From Clostridia bacterium (GTDB lineage Bacteria; Bacillota; Clostridia; Oscillospirales; CAG-272), in contig JAGASS010000056.1 in the NCBI GenBank assembly GCA_017621655.1, forward strand, positions 1-57,706: a stretch of 57,706 bases of DNA. Reading direction: 5' to 3'. Positions 19,656 through 28,877 of this stretch are shown here, in pieces (within the stretch, counting starts at the first letter, position 1; each line of letters begins with the position of its first letter). The notes beneath the pieces were generated by a model. It made no database searches and was not told where the DNA came from. It saw only the letters and a list, made by a program, of their open reading frames with translations. Position numbers and translations under genes: made by a program.

Positions 19656-20951
19656 TTACTTGTCCTGAAGACAAGCGATACCGGGAAGCTCAAGACCCTC
19701 AAGGAACTCAAGGGAAGCGCCGCCACCTGTCGAAATGTGAGTCATCTTATCAGCAAAGCCGAGCTTTTCGATAGCAGCTGCGGAGTCACCGCCGCCGATG
19801 ATCGAGATAGCGTTGCTTTCTGCAACAGCGGTTGCAACACCGAAGGTGCCGTGCTCAAACTTCTTCCACTCGGAAACGCCCATCGGTCCGTTCCAAACAA
19901 CGGTGCCTGCGTTCTTTATAGCGTCTGCGAAAAGCTCGATGGAGGCAGGTCCGATGTCAAGACCCATGTAACCGTCGGGAATGTTGTCGGAGTTCACGTA
20001 AATATCGTGGCACTCGGGATCATAGCAGTCGCCTGCGTGGTTGTCAACGGGGAGAAGGACCTTAACGCCCTTGTCCTCTGCCTTCTTGAGAAGCTCGAGA
20101 GCAAGCTCAAGCTTGTCATCCTCGCAAAGGGAAGTACCGATGCTGTAGCCAAGCGCCTTGTTGAAGGTGTAAGCCATAGCGCCGCCGATCACGAGAGTGT
20201 CGACCTTTTCGATGAGGTTGTTGATAACGCCGATCTTGTCGGAGACCTTAGCACCGCCGAGAATAGCAACGAAGGGACGCTTAGGATCGGAAAGAGCGCC
20301 GCCCATGATGGAGATCTCTTTCTGAATGAGGTATCCGCAAACAGCAGGGAGGTAGTCAGCAACACCGGCGGTAGAAGCATGTGCGCGGTGTGCAGTACCG
20401 AATGCGTCGTTTACGTAAATGTCTGCAAGGGAAGCGAGCTTCTTTGCGAACTCGGGATCGTTCTTTTCCTCTTCAGCGTGGAAACGAACGTTTTCGAGAA
20501 GAAGGATCTCGCCGCTCTTGAGATTAGCCGCCTTGTTAACAGCGTCTTCACCAACAACGTCGGAAGCCATGATAACTTCTTTGCCGAGAAGCTCGGAGAG
20601 CTTATCTGCGATGGGCTTAAGGGAAAGCTTCTTTATATCGCCCTTTGCCTTTTCAAGAGCAGCTGCGGTTGCTTCTGCCTGCTCATTTTCGGGGAGAGCT
20701 TCGATCTTCTTCTTTTCTTTCTTCGAGAGCTTAAGCTCGGAATTAAGAACGTTGTGAGGACGGCCCATGTGAGAGCAGAGAATAACGGCTGCGCCATTGT
20801 CTGTCAGATACTTAATAGTAGGAAGTGCGCCAACGATTCTTTTGGCGTCGGTGATTACGCCGCCGTCCATAGGAACGTTGAAGTCGCATCTTGCAAGAAC
20901 CTTCTTGCCGGAAACGGAAATGTCTTCAATTGTTTTCTTGTTATACTGCAT
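19656..20951 (-). CDS. pgk: Phosphoglycerate kinase with a lysine/glutamate-rich insertion
   Basis: 431 residues from the ATG at 20951 (GGAGG upstream), against about 390-400 for most bacterial enzymes. It makes ATP from 1,3-bisphosphoglycerate. Motifs: [38 protein letters not shown], the nucleotide site [24 protein letters not shown] and the C-terminal [11 protein letters not shown]. The extra length is a charged helical insertion of about 34 residues directly after MGRPHN (residues about 63-100, including [20 protein letters not shown]), at a surface loop of the N-domain. I believe similar insertions occur in some Ruminococcaceae enzymes. It has its own promoter. Confidence 0.97.
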   Translation of the reverse strand: MQYNKKTIEDISVSGKKVLARCDFNVPMDGGVITDAKRIVGALPTIKYLTDNGAAVILCSHMGRPHNVLNSELKLSKKEKKKIEALPENEQAEATAAALEKAKGDIKKLSLKPIADKLSELLGKEVIMASDVVGEDAVNKAANLKSGEILLLENVRFHAEEEKNDPEFAKKLASLADIYVNDAFGTAHRAHASTAGVADYLPAVCGYLIQKEISIMGGALSDPKRPFVAILGGAKVSDKIGVINNLIEKVDTLVIGGAMAYTFNKALGYSIGTSLCEDDKLELALELLKKAEDKGVKVLLPVDNHAGDCYDPECHDIYVNSDNIPDGYMGLDIGPASIELFADAIKNAGTVVWNGPMGVSEWKKFEHGTFGVATAVAESNAISIIGGGDSAAAIEKLGFADKMTHISTGGGASLEFLEGLELPGIACLQDK

Positions 20952-20964
20952 ATTAAACCTCCAA

Positions 20965-20977
20965 ACCGATAATCGGT
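20965..20977. repeat. Short palindrome beside the pgk ribosome site
   Basis: ACCGAT-A-ATCGGT lies immediately upstream of the pgk GGAGG in the transcribed leader. It could be an operator or a small RNA stem; there is no other evidence for either. Confidence 0.3.
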
Positions 20978-21024
20978 AAAATTGACGTTTTATACCTACA
21001 CCTGCGCATAGGCACACATAATAT

Positions 21025-21052
21025 ATTATATCATAAAAATAATAATTATCAA
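21025..21052 (-). promoter_or_regulatory. Promoter of pgk-tpiA
   Basis: Minus strand TTGATA (21047-21052), 16-base spacer, TATAAT (21025-21030). The leader to the pgk ATG is about 65 bases. Confidence 0.75.
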
Positions 21053-21063
21053 TAGATTTCACT

Positions 21064-21109
21064 AAAAAACTCGGATATTTTACATTTTTTGTAAAAAATA
21101 CCCGAGTTT
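21064..21109 (-). terminator. Terminator after prmC
   Basis: Minus-strand RNA forms a long stem (AAACTCGG opposite CCGAGTTT, extended by A-T pairs) followed by six T. It lies just downstream of the prmC stop and upstream of the pgk promoter. Confidence 0.8.
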
Positions 21110-21116
21110 ATGTTAT

Positions 21117-21833
21117 TTATTTCACATTTAGTAGCGCAATTCTGTCATTGCCCGAATAGTCCTTCATGATCGTACAACCAAAAAGGTCATTCAATACCGG
21201 CCCCTGATCATATCCGATCTCGCAGATAACAGCACCGTTTGTCTTCACGTTATTCGTATATTTTCCGAAGATAACGCGGTAGAAATCAAGGCCGTCGCTG
21301 CCGCCGTCAAGCGCGATTCTCGGCTCGTTTTTAACCTGGACGGAAAGAGTATCAATTACGTCGCTCTGTATATACGGTGGGTTAGAAACGATGACGTCAA
21401 ATTTTCGATCGCCAAGAAAATCTGCATTCAAAACGTCAGCTTGGATGAATGAAATCCTGTCGCTGACTCCGTTCAGAACTGCGTTTTTCTTCGCAATCTC
21501 AAGCGCTTTTTCGGAAATATCAACGGCAAGTGCCGTAAGATCCTTGCGGTGAGCAAGAGTAGATATAGCAATACAACCGCTTCCTGTACATAGATCTAGA
21601 AAAGCGCCGTTTTGAGGAAGATTCTTGATAAGCCACTCAACGAGATGCTCAGTTTCGGGACGGGGAATAAGGCAGTCGGGTGAGACTCTGTACGTTTCGT
21701 CGTAAAAATACCATTCACCGATTACGTAGGCAAACGGCTCTCCGTTTTCCAGGCGCTCGATCGCCTTGTTATACGCCACGTTATCCGAGAACTTTTCTTT
21801 TAGTAGTTTTTCCTCAAGATTCGAGAGCTTCAT
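21117..21833 (-). CDS. prmC: Peptide chain release factor N5-glutamine methyltransferase
   Basis: 238 residues from ATG 21833, which has GAGG upstream; the frame is open further upstream but that part lies inside the DUF1385 gene. It methylates the GGQ glutamine of RF1 and RF2 using SAM. Motifs: LIPRPETEHLVEWL near residue 90, the SAM site FLDLCTGSGCIAIS near 112, and the catalytic IVSNPPYIQ near 175. The N-terminal helical domain is shorter than in E. coli PrmC (277). Its start overlaps the upstream DUF1385 gene by 20 bases. Confidence 0.94.
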   Translation of the reverse strand: MKLSNLEEKLLKEKFSDNVAYNKAIERLENGEPFAYVIGEWYFYDETYRVSPDCLIPRPETEHLVEWLIKNLPQNGAFLDLCTGSGCIAISTLAHRKDLTALAVDISEKALEIAKKNAVLNGVSDRISFIQADVLNADFLGDRKFDVIVSNPPYIQSDVIDTLSVQVKNEPRIALDGGSDGLDFYRVIFGKYTNNVKTNGAVICEIGYDQGPVLNDLFGCTIMKDYSGNDRIALLNVK

Positions 21834-22893
21834 TATTATCCTCGCCCTCATTTTCGGTTGCACCCAGATCGACGGCTTCAATAACGTTCTCGCCCTCATT
21901 CTCGACCGCATTTACTTCATGTGTGTCAATATGAACGAAATCCGGGAACTCTTCGGGAAGCGCACTCTTGAGCGCAACTATAGCGCATTCGATCTGGCTT
22001 TCATCGGGTTCACGGGTAGTGATCCTCTGCATCCAAAGTCCGGGAGCAGAGAAGATGCGGGTTATAATGTTATTATGCTTGCCTGCAAGCATGATAAACT
22101 CAAAACTTATACCTACGATAAGAGGAAGCATCGCAAGCTTAAGAAGGGTACGGAGAAGCATATTATCCCAGGTGATGATCGGAAGGGAATTGATGAGAAT
22201 GCTTATTATGAGAACAACGAAAATGAAGCTCGTTCCGCAACGCGGATGGTATCTGCGATGCTTCTTAACGTTCTCAACGGTGAGCTCTTCGCCCGCCTCG
22301 TAGCAGAAGATCGATTTATGCTCAGCACCGTGATATTCGAAAGTGCGTCTTATGTCCTTCATGAGCGAAACGAGAAAAAGGTAAGATACAAAAATAGCAA
22401 TCTTTATAATACCCTCTACAGTGCTTTTCCATATTCCAAGATTCACGCCCGGTATCATATCAATAAGCTTAACGGCATAAGACGGCAGAAGAAGGAAAAG
22501 CGCGATAGCGAGAACAATTCCGAACACCATAGAGATGCCCATAACCGCATTCATAAGCTTATCGCCGAATTTTCTTTGAAGCCATTTTTCAAATTTTGAT
22601 TCCGGCTCTATCTCTTCAAGACCGCCGTACTGCTTAGCAGATATAGAGAGCGTCTTGAAGTTAAGCACCATCGACTCTACGAATCCGACAATTCCTCTTA
22701 TTATCGGAATGCGCAGAAAAACGCTTTTTTGTCTGATTGATTTATGATAATTTTCGCTCAAGCTGATGCTTCCGTCTTCGCGGCGAACGGCAATAGAATA
22801 CTTTTCCTTGCCCTTCATCATTACGCCTTCAAGCACAGCTTGTCCGCCGACTGTACCCAGGCGGCAGTTTGTAACCTTGTTTTTCTTACTCAT
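21814..22893 (-). CDS. DUF1385 family membrane protein
   Basis: 359 residues. The N-terminus GTVGGQAVLEGVMMKG is the hallmark of DUF1385. Hydrophobic segments lie near residues 58-75, 110-140, 160-185 and 225-270, with a conserved H/C-rich stretch (GAEHKSIFCYEAGE, RYHPRCGTSF) near 190-225 that may bind metal. The last 40 residues are acidic and Asn/Glu-rich. Function is unknown; the gene is frequently followed by prmC and prfA in Clostridia, and here by prmC with a 20-base overlap. The start has GGAGGAC nine bases upstream. Confidence 0.88.
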   Translation of the reverse strand: MSKKNKVTNCRLGTVGGQAVLEGVMMKGKEKYSIAVRREDGSISLSENYHKSIRQKSVFLRIPIIRGIVGFVESMVLNFKTLSISAKQYGGLEEIEPESKFEKWLQRKFGDKLMNAVMGISMVFGIVLAIALFLLLPSYAVKLIDMIPGVNLGIWKSTVEGIIKIAIFVSYLFLVSLMKDIRRTFEYHGAEHKSIFCYEAGEELTVENVKKHRRYHPRCGTSFIFVVLIISILINSLPIITWDNMLLRTLLKLAMLPLIVGISFEFIMLAGKHNNIITRIFSAPGLWMQRITTREPDESQIECAIVALKSALPEEFPDFVHIDTHEVNAVENEGENVIEAVDLGATENEGEDNNEALES

Positions 22894-22984
22894 CGAGCAA
22901 TGTCCTCCGAGTTATTATCAACTTATTATATCAAAAATGATGGTCAAAATATACAACAATTTGTAAACAAAGCTACTAAAGGGA

Positions 22985-23023
22985 CGATAAATAGAAAGAT
23001 CACCCTCGTTTTAGAGGGTGATC
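22985..23023 (-). terminator. Terminator after ftsH
   Basis: Perfect 10-bp stem GATCACCCTC/GAGGGTGATC (22998-23007 and 23014-23023) followed on the minus strand by TTTCTATTTAT. It ends the yybS-to-ftsH operon. Confidence 0.85.
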
Positions 23024-23029
23024 TTGTCG

Positions 23030-25078
23030 TTATTCTTTATTATCTTCGTTTTCGTTCTCGCGTTTTTCTTCGGAAATAGGTTCATCAACGTCACCGATAT
23101 TGTGACTTCTCATTTCTGCCTGACGCTTTGCTTCCTCTTCTTCGCGTTTCTTGCGTTCTTCCTCTTCCTTCTTGCGGCGAGCGTCGTTTTCTTCCTGGCT
23201 CTTTCGACGCTTTTCTTCGGCTATCTCGTCAAGCTCCTCAAAGGTGGGATCGCCTTCCATGAGTGCCTTGAACTGGTCACCGTCAACGGTCTCGACCTTG
23301 ATAAGGTACTCAGCAAGCTTCTGAAGCTTGTCGGAATGTTCATAAAGGATCTCCGCGCATCTGCGATATGCTTTATCGATAATGTTCTTAATCTCGGCGT
23401 CGATCTCAGCGGCAGTTGCCTCGGAATAGTTCTTGCCCGAGCTGAAGTCACGTCCGAGGAATACCTCGTCATTGCTGTGCTCAGAGCCGTAAAGAACGGT
23501 TCCTAGCTTCTCGCTCATACCGTATTTGGTAACCATATTGCGCGCGATCGCGGTAGCGTGGCTGATGTCAGAGGATGCACCCGACGAAATATCATCAAGC
23601 TTAAGCTCCTCGGCAACACGTCCGCCGAGCGCGACGACGATACGGTCGAACATAGAGTTTCTCGTATCGTAGCTGCTGTCCTTTTCGGGGATCATAACGG
23701 TAACACCGCCCGTTCTTCCTGCAGGAACGATAGTAATGTGCTTTACAGGATCAGCTGTCGGCGAGAAGTAAGCGGCAACAGCGTGACCTGCCTCGTGGAA
23801 GGCGGTAAGCTTGTTGTCCTTTTCTTCGCGGATCTTGGACTTCTTTTTCGGTCCTACGAGAATCTTCATATAAGAGTCCTCGATCTCATCCATACCGATA
23901 AGGGACTTACCGCGTCTTGCGGCAAGAAGTGCGGCTTCATTCAAAAGGTTAGCAAGGTCTGCACCTGTGAATCCAACCGTAGACTGTGCTACTCTTACGA
24001 AATCAACAGTGTCCTCAAGGGGCTTGTTTCTGGAATGCACCTTGAGTATCGCCTCACGTCCCTTGAGGTCGGGATAATTGACCGTGATCTGACGGTCAAA
24101 GCGTCCCGGACGAAGTAGAGCAGGGTCGAGAATATCGGGACGGTTTGTAGCCGCAATTACGATAATACCATCAGTCGAGCCGAAGCCGTCCATTTCAACG
24201 AGAAGCTGGTTAAGGGTCTGTTCACGCTCGTCGTGACCGCCGCCAAGACCTGCGCCTCTGTGACGACCGACAGCGTCGATTTCATCTATGAAAACGATAC
24301 TTGCGGGATGCTTCTTCGCTGTATCAAAAAGGTCACGTACACGCGACGCACCGACACCGACGTACATCTCAACGAAGTCAGAACCGGAAATAGAGAAGAA
24401 GGGAACACCTGCCTCACCGGCAACTGCCTTCGCAAGAAGAGTTTTACCTGTACCGGGAGGGCCTACAAGAAGCACACCATGCGGAATCTTTGCGCCGAGA
24501 CGGGTATATTTAAGCGGAGCGCGAAGGAAGTCAACGATCTCTTCAAGCTCCTCCTTTTCCTCGTCAGCACCTGCGACGTCTGAGAAAAGCACCTTACGCT
24601 TTTCGTCGGTATTAACCTTCACCTTGGCACGTCCGAATCCGCCGATCTTGCCGCCTGCCGCCTTCGATTGCATCGACATAAATACAAAGAAGAATATTAC
24701 GATGAGAATTATAATGGCAAGGGTTGGGAGGAACGATACCCACCAAGGTGTTTCCTTATACGGGGTATATTCGAAATCCTCGATTATACCGTCTGCTTTC
24801 TGCTGATTAATAAGCTCGTGGAAGTCATTGTAAAACACGCTGAAATCACGGAGCTTATACTTAACAGGCGCTCTGCCTTCCTCATGGAATTTGATAATGA
24901 TATTGTTGTTTTCGTCGACCTCAAAGGATTTGACTTGTTCCTCCTTGAAAAAGGTGACGAGATCGCTGTATACTGCCTTATCGGTTTTGTCGGAATCACC
25001 CATCATAAACCAGAGCGCGGCAACGATGGCAACCATCAAAAGTATATAAAACAGCGCTAACTTGTGATTTTTCTTCAT
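23030..25078 (-). CDS. ftsH: ATP-dependent zinc metalloprotease FtsH
   Basis: 682 residues. It is a membrane-anchored AAA+ protease that degrades misassembled membrane proteins and short-lived regulators. Two membrane helices (about 7-25 and 112-133) flank the extracytoplasmic domain. The AAA module has Walker [13 protein letters not shown] near residue 208, Walker [10 protein letters not shown] near 265 and the second region of homology [19 protein letters not shown] near 315. The zinc site HEAGHAVAA is near 430. After about residue 615 comes a very charged tail of Lys, Glu and Arg repeats ([18 protein letters not shown]), probably a coiled coil and longer than in most relatives. It follows hpt, as in B. 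subtilis. Confidence 0.97.
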   Translation of the reverse strand: MKKNHKLALFYILLMVAIVAALWFMMGDSDKTDKAVYSDLVTFFKEEQVKSFEVDENNNIIIKFHEEGRAPVKYKLRDFSVFYNDFHELINQQKADGIIEDFEYTPYKETPWWVSFLPTLAIIILIVIFFFVFMSMQSKAAGGKIGGFGRAKVKVNTDEKRKVLFSDVAGADEEKEELEEIVDFLRAPLKYTRLGAKIPHGVLLVGPPGTGKTLLAKAVAGEAGVPFFSISGSDFVEMYVGVGASRVRDLFDTAKKHPASIVFIDEIDAVGRHRGAGLGGGHDEREQTLNQLLVEMDGFGSTDGIIVIAATNRPDILDPALLRPGRFDRQITVNYPDLKGREAILKVHSRNKPLEDTVDFVRVAQSTVGFTGADLANLLNEAALLAARRGKSLIGMDEIEDSYMKILVGPKKKSKIREEKDNKLTAFHEAGHAVAAYFSPTADPVKHITIVPAGRTGGVTVMIPEKDSSYDTRNSMFDRIVVALGGRVAEELKLDDISSGASSDISHATAIARNMVTKYGMSEKLGTVLYGSEHSNDEVFLGRDFSSGKNYSEATAAEIDAEIKNIIDKAYRRCAEILYEHSDKLQKLAEYLIKVETVDGDQFKALMEGDPTFEELDEIAEEKRRKSQEENDARRKKEEEERKKREEEEAKRQAEMRSHNIGDVDEPISEEKRENENEDNKE

Positions 25079-25119
25079 ATTTGCGTTGTGGATCCTTTCA
25101 TATTATATATCGCGTGAGA

Positions 25120-25686
25120 TCACGCTTCGCCACTGTAAACGTGCGGCTTAAGAACGCCAACGAAGGGAAGCGCTCTGTATTTTTCGTCATAATCGAGACC
25201 GTAACCGACGACAAATTCATTCGGGATGATCGCTCCGACAATATCGGCTTCGAAATCCACCTCACGGCGGCTCGGCTTATCAAGAAGCGTGCAGGTGCGA
25301 ACGCTCTTTGCGCCCTTAAGACGCAGATATTCAACTAGATAAGAAAGCGTGCGTCCGCTGTCAATAATATCTTCAATAATAAGAATATCGGTATTAGCGA
25401 AATCCTTGCGGTATAGGTCAAGCATAATGTTGATCGAGCCGGTAGAAACTGTACCCGCACCGTATGAAGAAACCTTCATAAAGTCTATTTCAACCGGCAC
25501 CGTTATATGCTTCATAAGGTCGCCCATGAATACGACCGAGCCCTTCAAGATACCGAGAAGAAGTAACCGCGAATCTCTTTCTCTATAGTGTGCGTCAATT
25601 TCTGCTGAAATACGCTTTACTATAGTCTCAATTTCGTCCTCGCTTAAAAGTATTTTTGCTATGTCGTTCTGAATGTCGTAATTCAT
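25120..25686 (-). CDS. hpt: Hypoxanthine phosphoribosyltransferase
   Basis: 188 residues. It salvages hypoxanthine and guanine to IMP and GMP using PRPP. The PRPP-binding signature ILIIEDIIDSGRTLSYL is near residue 100; FMKVSSYGAGT is the flexible-loop segment and CTLLDKPSRREVDFEADIVG the C-terminal purine site. It starts one base after the tilS stop and lies upstream of ftsH, in the conserved tilS-hpt-ftsH order. Confidence 0.95.
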   Translation of the reverse strand: MNYDIQNDIAKILLSEDEIETIVKRISAEIDAHYRERDSRLLLLGILKGSVVFMGDLMKHITVPVEIDFMKVSSYGAGTVSTGSINIMLDLYRKDFANTDILIIEDIIDSGRTLSYLVEYLRLKGAKSVRTCTLLDKPSRREVDFEADIVGAIIPNEFVVGYGLDYDEKYRALPFVGVLKPHVYSGEA

Positions 25687-25687
25687 A

Positions 25688-27025
25688 TTATTCCACCGAT
25701 CTTTTTCTAAAATATACTACCGACAAATCATTAATACCGTTTGGCAGGGAAGAGTCAGCCGGCTTGAAGTACGGTATATAGACGATCTCACCGTCAGTTT
25801 CAATAAATGGAAGAATATCCGTCTCGGCTTTAGGAAGCTTAAGTGACTGGATCAGCTTCTTCACCTTTTTAGTCATGCCCGACTGTCTTATCATATCACC
25901 GTCCTTACGGCTTCTGATGACAGTATTACCATTAATTTTAGCAGAATTTATCTTACCTTGTATTGATAATTTGTAAACATTTTTATCAAAATTTATATCG
26001 TCATCGGATGAATAAATACCGATAGCGGATTCATCATTTATGACGTTAAGTCCCATTTTTAACGGGATATTGAATGACATTTCGGATTTATTTTTTTCAA
26101 AGTAAACAAGATCTCGGTCGCAGATCAACGTTCCGCCGCTAAGTGAAAGGGAAATATGAGCGTTTTCTGAACGTATCGCTGTCATCACCTTATAAACGTG
26201 TTCTCTCTCAACTGCGACTCCGTTATCCTTCATGGCATTAATAATAACTCTTGAAAGAATCGCGTCATGAAGAACGGAAAGCGCTTGCCGACCGTCGTTT
26301 GAGGAATATCCGGCTGCAACTGATGTTAGATAAGAAGCATCGCTCTTCAGAATATCTATAGTTCCCGTTGTGCTGTCGCAAAGAGCGGGATTTAACTCCT
26401 TAAGCTTTGGAATAATTTCGCAACGGAAAAAATTACGCCTGTACGCAGTATCTGCATTCGTGGAATCAGTAATAAACGGTACGCCAAGCTGACGGCACCC
26501 GTCATATACCTCTTGCTTTGAGTAAAGGATCAGAGGACGGATAATGTTATCTCTTGTCGGCGGAATACCGCACAGACCGTCAAGCCCTGTTCCTCTTGTG
26601 AGATGAAGCAACACTGTTTCAAGGTTGTCATCGGCGTTATGGGCTGTCGCAATAACGTCATAGCCGTGCTCGCGGCAAATTTCATTAAAAAATTCGTATC
26701 GTGCGTTTCGCGCGGCTTCCTCGATGCCAAGACTGCTTTCACGTGCAAGCTTTGGAACGTCTACTTTTTTGGTGTAAAGTGTAATTCGGTTCTCATCGCA
26801 GAAGCGACGGCAGAAATATTCGTCGCGGATCGCTTCCTCACCGCGTATGCAGTGATTGAGATGAGCCGCGGCAACCGTAATTCCGTCGGTCTGTGAAAGC
26901 AACGACAGTAAAAGCGCTGAATCTGCGCCGCCCGAAAAGCCGACGAGAACGCTTACGCCTTCCTTTAACATACCGTATCTTGATACGGTATCAAGATATT
27001 TGGTTTTGTCAAAGGAATAAGCCAT
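25688..27025 (-). CDS. tilS: tRNA(Ile)-lysidine synthase
   Basis: 445 residues. It attaches lysine to C34 of the CAU-anticodon isoleucine tRNA, changing its reading to AUA. The N-type ATP pyrophosphatase P-loop is VGFSGGADSALLL at about 28-40; ATAHNADDNLETVLLHLTRGTGLDGLCGI and the RNFFRCEIIPKL segment are typical TilS elements. The C-terminal domain (SRKDGDMIRQSGMTKKVKKL) is the conserved tRNA-acceptor-binding part. It is packed between dnaB (three-base gap) and hpt (one-base gap). Confidence 0.95.
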   Translation of the reverse strand: MAYSFDKTKYLDTVSRYGMLKEGVSVLVGFSGGADSALLLSLLSQTDGITVAAAHLNHCIRGEEAIRDEYFCRRFCDENRITLYTKKVDVPKLARESSLGIEEAARNARYEFFNEICREHGYDVIATAHNADDNLETVLLHLTRGTGLDGLCGIPPTRDNIIRPLILYSKQEVYDGCRQLGVPFITDSTNADTAYRRNFFRCEIIPKLKELNPALCDSTTGTIDILKSDASYLTSVAAGYSSNDGRQALSVLHDAILSRVIINAMKDNGVAVEREHVYKVMTAIRSENAHISLSLSGGTLICDRDLVYFEKNKSEMSFNIPLKMGLNVINDESAIGIYSSDDDINFDKNVYKLSIQGKINSAKINGNTVIRSRKDGDMIRQSGMTKKVKKLIQSLKLPKAETDILPFIETDGEIVYIPYFKPADSSLPNGINDLSVVYFRKRSVE

Positions 27026-27028
27026 ATT

Positions 27029-28381
27029 TTACTCCGTTCTGTCGGAAAGCGTTGTGAATTTTGTAAACTTGCCGAACCAACCCATCTTAACGTTCTGAGT
27101 ACTACCGTGACGGTTCTTTGCAACGATGATTTCGGCTGTGTTCTGAATTTCTCCGTTCTTTTCTGCGGTATCGTAATACTCGTTACGGTAGAGGAAAAGA
27201 ACTACGTCGGCGTCCTGCTCGATCGCACCGGAGTCACGGAGGTCGGAAAGCATAGGACGCTTATCAGTACGGCTCTCGGGACCACGCGAAAGCTGTGCAC
27301 AGCAGATTATCGGCACCTTAAGGTCCTTAGCCATAAGCTTAAGGTTTCTTGAAATATCAGCTACGTCGTTAACGCGGCTGTCGTTTTTCTTTGTATTATC
27401 GCTCTGCATGAGCTGGAGATAGTCGATGACTATGAGTCCGAGATTCTTGACTCGGCGAAGCTTTGCGCGCATACCTGCGGCGGAAATGCCTGCGGTATCG
27501 TCTATAAGAAGCTCACATTCGCTGAGAACAGACGAAGCCCTTGCAAGCTTCTCCCAATCCTCGTCAGTAAGCTTACCCGAGCGTATCGAGTGGCTGTCGA
27601 CAAGCGCTTCACTTGAGAGCATTCTTGAAACAAGCTGCTCGGCGGACATTTCAAGGTTAAATACGCAAACCGTCTTCTTGCTCGAACGTGCAACCTGCGT
27701 TGCGATATTCATAGCAAACGAGGTCTTACCCATACCGGGACGAGCACCGACGAGAATAAGGTCACCGGGGCCCATTCCGACGAGAACGTTATCTAGTCCC
27801 GAGAAGCCCGTCGGCTGACCTAGAGCAGATTCCGGATCGTTTTTAAGAAGCTTAAGATGCTCGTAATTAGCAAGAAGCGCGTCTCTTATGTGAGTAAATC
27901 CCTTAGTCTGTGACGTTTCCGCTATATCAAATATTTTCTGCTCAGCAGAATCAAGGAGTGCGTGAACGTCATCCTGCTCGGAATACGCCTGATCGGTTAT
28001 GTCGGAGCAGACTTCGATAAGCTGTCTGAGAACTCGCTTTTCGCGAACGATCTTCGCGTAATCCTTAACGTTTGATGCGCTCGGTACGACCTCGGCAATA
28101 AGCTTGATATACTTCTTACTTTCCTCGATGTTATCGTAAACACCGCGGTGAACGAGCGAATCGATAAGAGTAACGACGTCTATCGTTCTGTTCTGCAAGA
28201 ACAGATCCTGCATTGCGAGAAATATCTGAGTATGATCGTCAAGATAGAAGTCACTGCTCTTTATTTCGTTTACTATCTCGGGGAAGCATTCGGGATTTAT
28301 CAGAATAGATCCAAGCACCGATTGCTCCGCCTCGAGCGAAAACGGCATTTTTTTAATAAGTTCGTTTGATGAAAGCTCCAT
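27029..28381 (-). CDS. dnaB: Replicative DNA helicase DnaB
   Basis: 450 residues, full length. It is the hexameric helicase that unwinds the fork and recruits primase. The N-terminal helical domain begins PFSLEAEQSVLGSILINPE. The RecA-like core has Walker A GARPGMGKTSFAMN near residue 210, VFNLEMSAEQLVSRML, Walker B LIVIDYLQLM, CCAQLSRGPE and SGAIEQDADVVLFLYR. It follows rplI and precedes tilS in one operon. Confidence 0.97.
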   Translation of the reverse strand: MELSSNELIKKMPFSLEAEQSVLGSILINPECFPEIVNEIKSSDFYLDDHTQIFLAMQDLFLQNRTIDVVTLIDSLVHRGVYDNIEESKKYIKLIAEVVPSASNVKDYAKIVREKRVLRQLIEVCSDITDQAYSEQDDVHALLDSAEQKIFDIAETSQTKGFTHIRDALLANYEHLKLLKNDPESALGQPTGFSGLDNVLVGMGPGDLILVGARPGMGKTSFAMNIATQVARSSKKTVCVFNLEMSAEQLVSRMLSSEALVDSHSIRSGKLTDEDWEKLARASSVLSECELLIDDTAGISAAGMRAKLRRVKNLGLIVIDYLQLMQSDNTKKNDSRVNDVADISRNLKLMAKDLKVPIICCAQLSRGPESRTDKRPMLSDLRDSGAIEQDADVVLFLYRNEYYDTAEKNGEIQNTAEIIVAKNRHGSTQNVKMGWFGKFTKFTTLSDRTE

Positions 28382-28418
28382 GTCGAATACGGCGTAAGCC
28401 GCTTCCTTTCATTTGGAT

Positions 28419-28862
28419 TTATTTGTCAAGAACCTGTACTGTAAGCTTGCCTACGACCTCGGGGAAGAGCTTAACGTCGTATTTGTAGCTTCCGTAGCTC
28501 TTAATGGGATCGGGCATTACGATCTTTCTCTTGTCAATAACGATGCCGTGCTGTGCTTTGAGCTGCTCTGCGATCTCTTTAGAGGTGATAGAGCCGTAAA
28601 GACGACCCTCGTTACCGCCTGCGACTATCTTAACGGTAATCGTCGAGAGCTTATTTGCAAGCTCCTTGGCGTTAGCAAGATCAGTGTCGTGCTTGAACTG
28701 AATAGATGCCTCGCGGTTCTTAAGCTCGTTCATTGCCTTTGCATCTGCTTCAACAGCAAGCTTTTTGGGGAAAAGGAAGTTGCGTGCGTATCCTTCGGAA
28801 ACGTTGATAAGCTCGCCCTTCTTACCCTGTGATTTTACGTCCTGTGTTAAAATGACTTTCAT
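28419..28862 (-). CDS. rplI: 50S ribosomal protein L9
   Basis: 147 residues. L9 binds 23S rRNA at the base of the L1 stalk and restrains frameshifting. The N-terminal domain [20 protein letters not shown] with [13 protein letters not shown] is the family signature. It is joined by a long helix to a C-terminal domain with [16 protein letters not shown]. It lies between gdpP (15-base gap) and dnaB, a placement typical of Bacillota. Confidence 0.97.
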   Translation of the reverse strand: MKVILTQDVKSQGKKGELINVSEGYARNFLFPKKLAVEADAKAMNELKNREASIQFKHDTDLANAKELANKLSTITVKIVAGGNEGRLYGSITSKEIAEQLKAQHGIVIDKRKIVMPDPIKSYGSYKYDVKLFPEVVGKLTVQVLDK

Positions 28863-28877
28863 TTGAATATTCCTTTC

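Noticed and set aside
19638..20972. 444-codon plus-strand frame opposite pgk
   Set aside because: It is a shadow of the strongly conserved pgk gene and has no recognisable domain.
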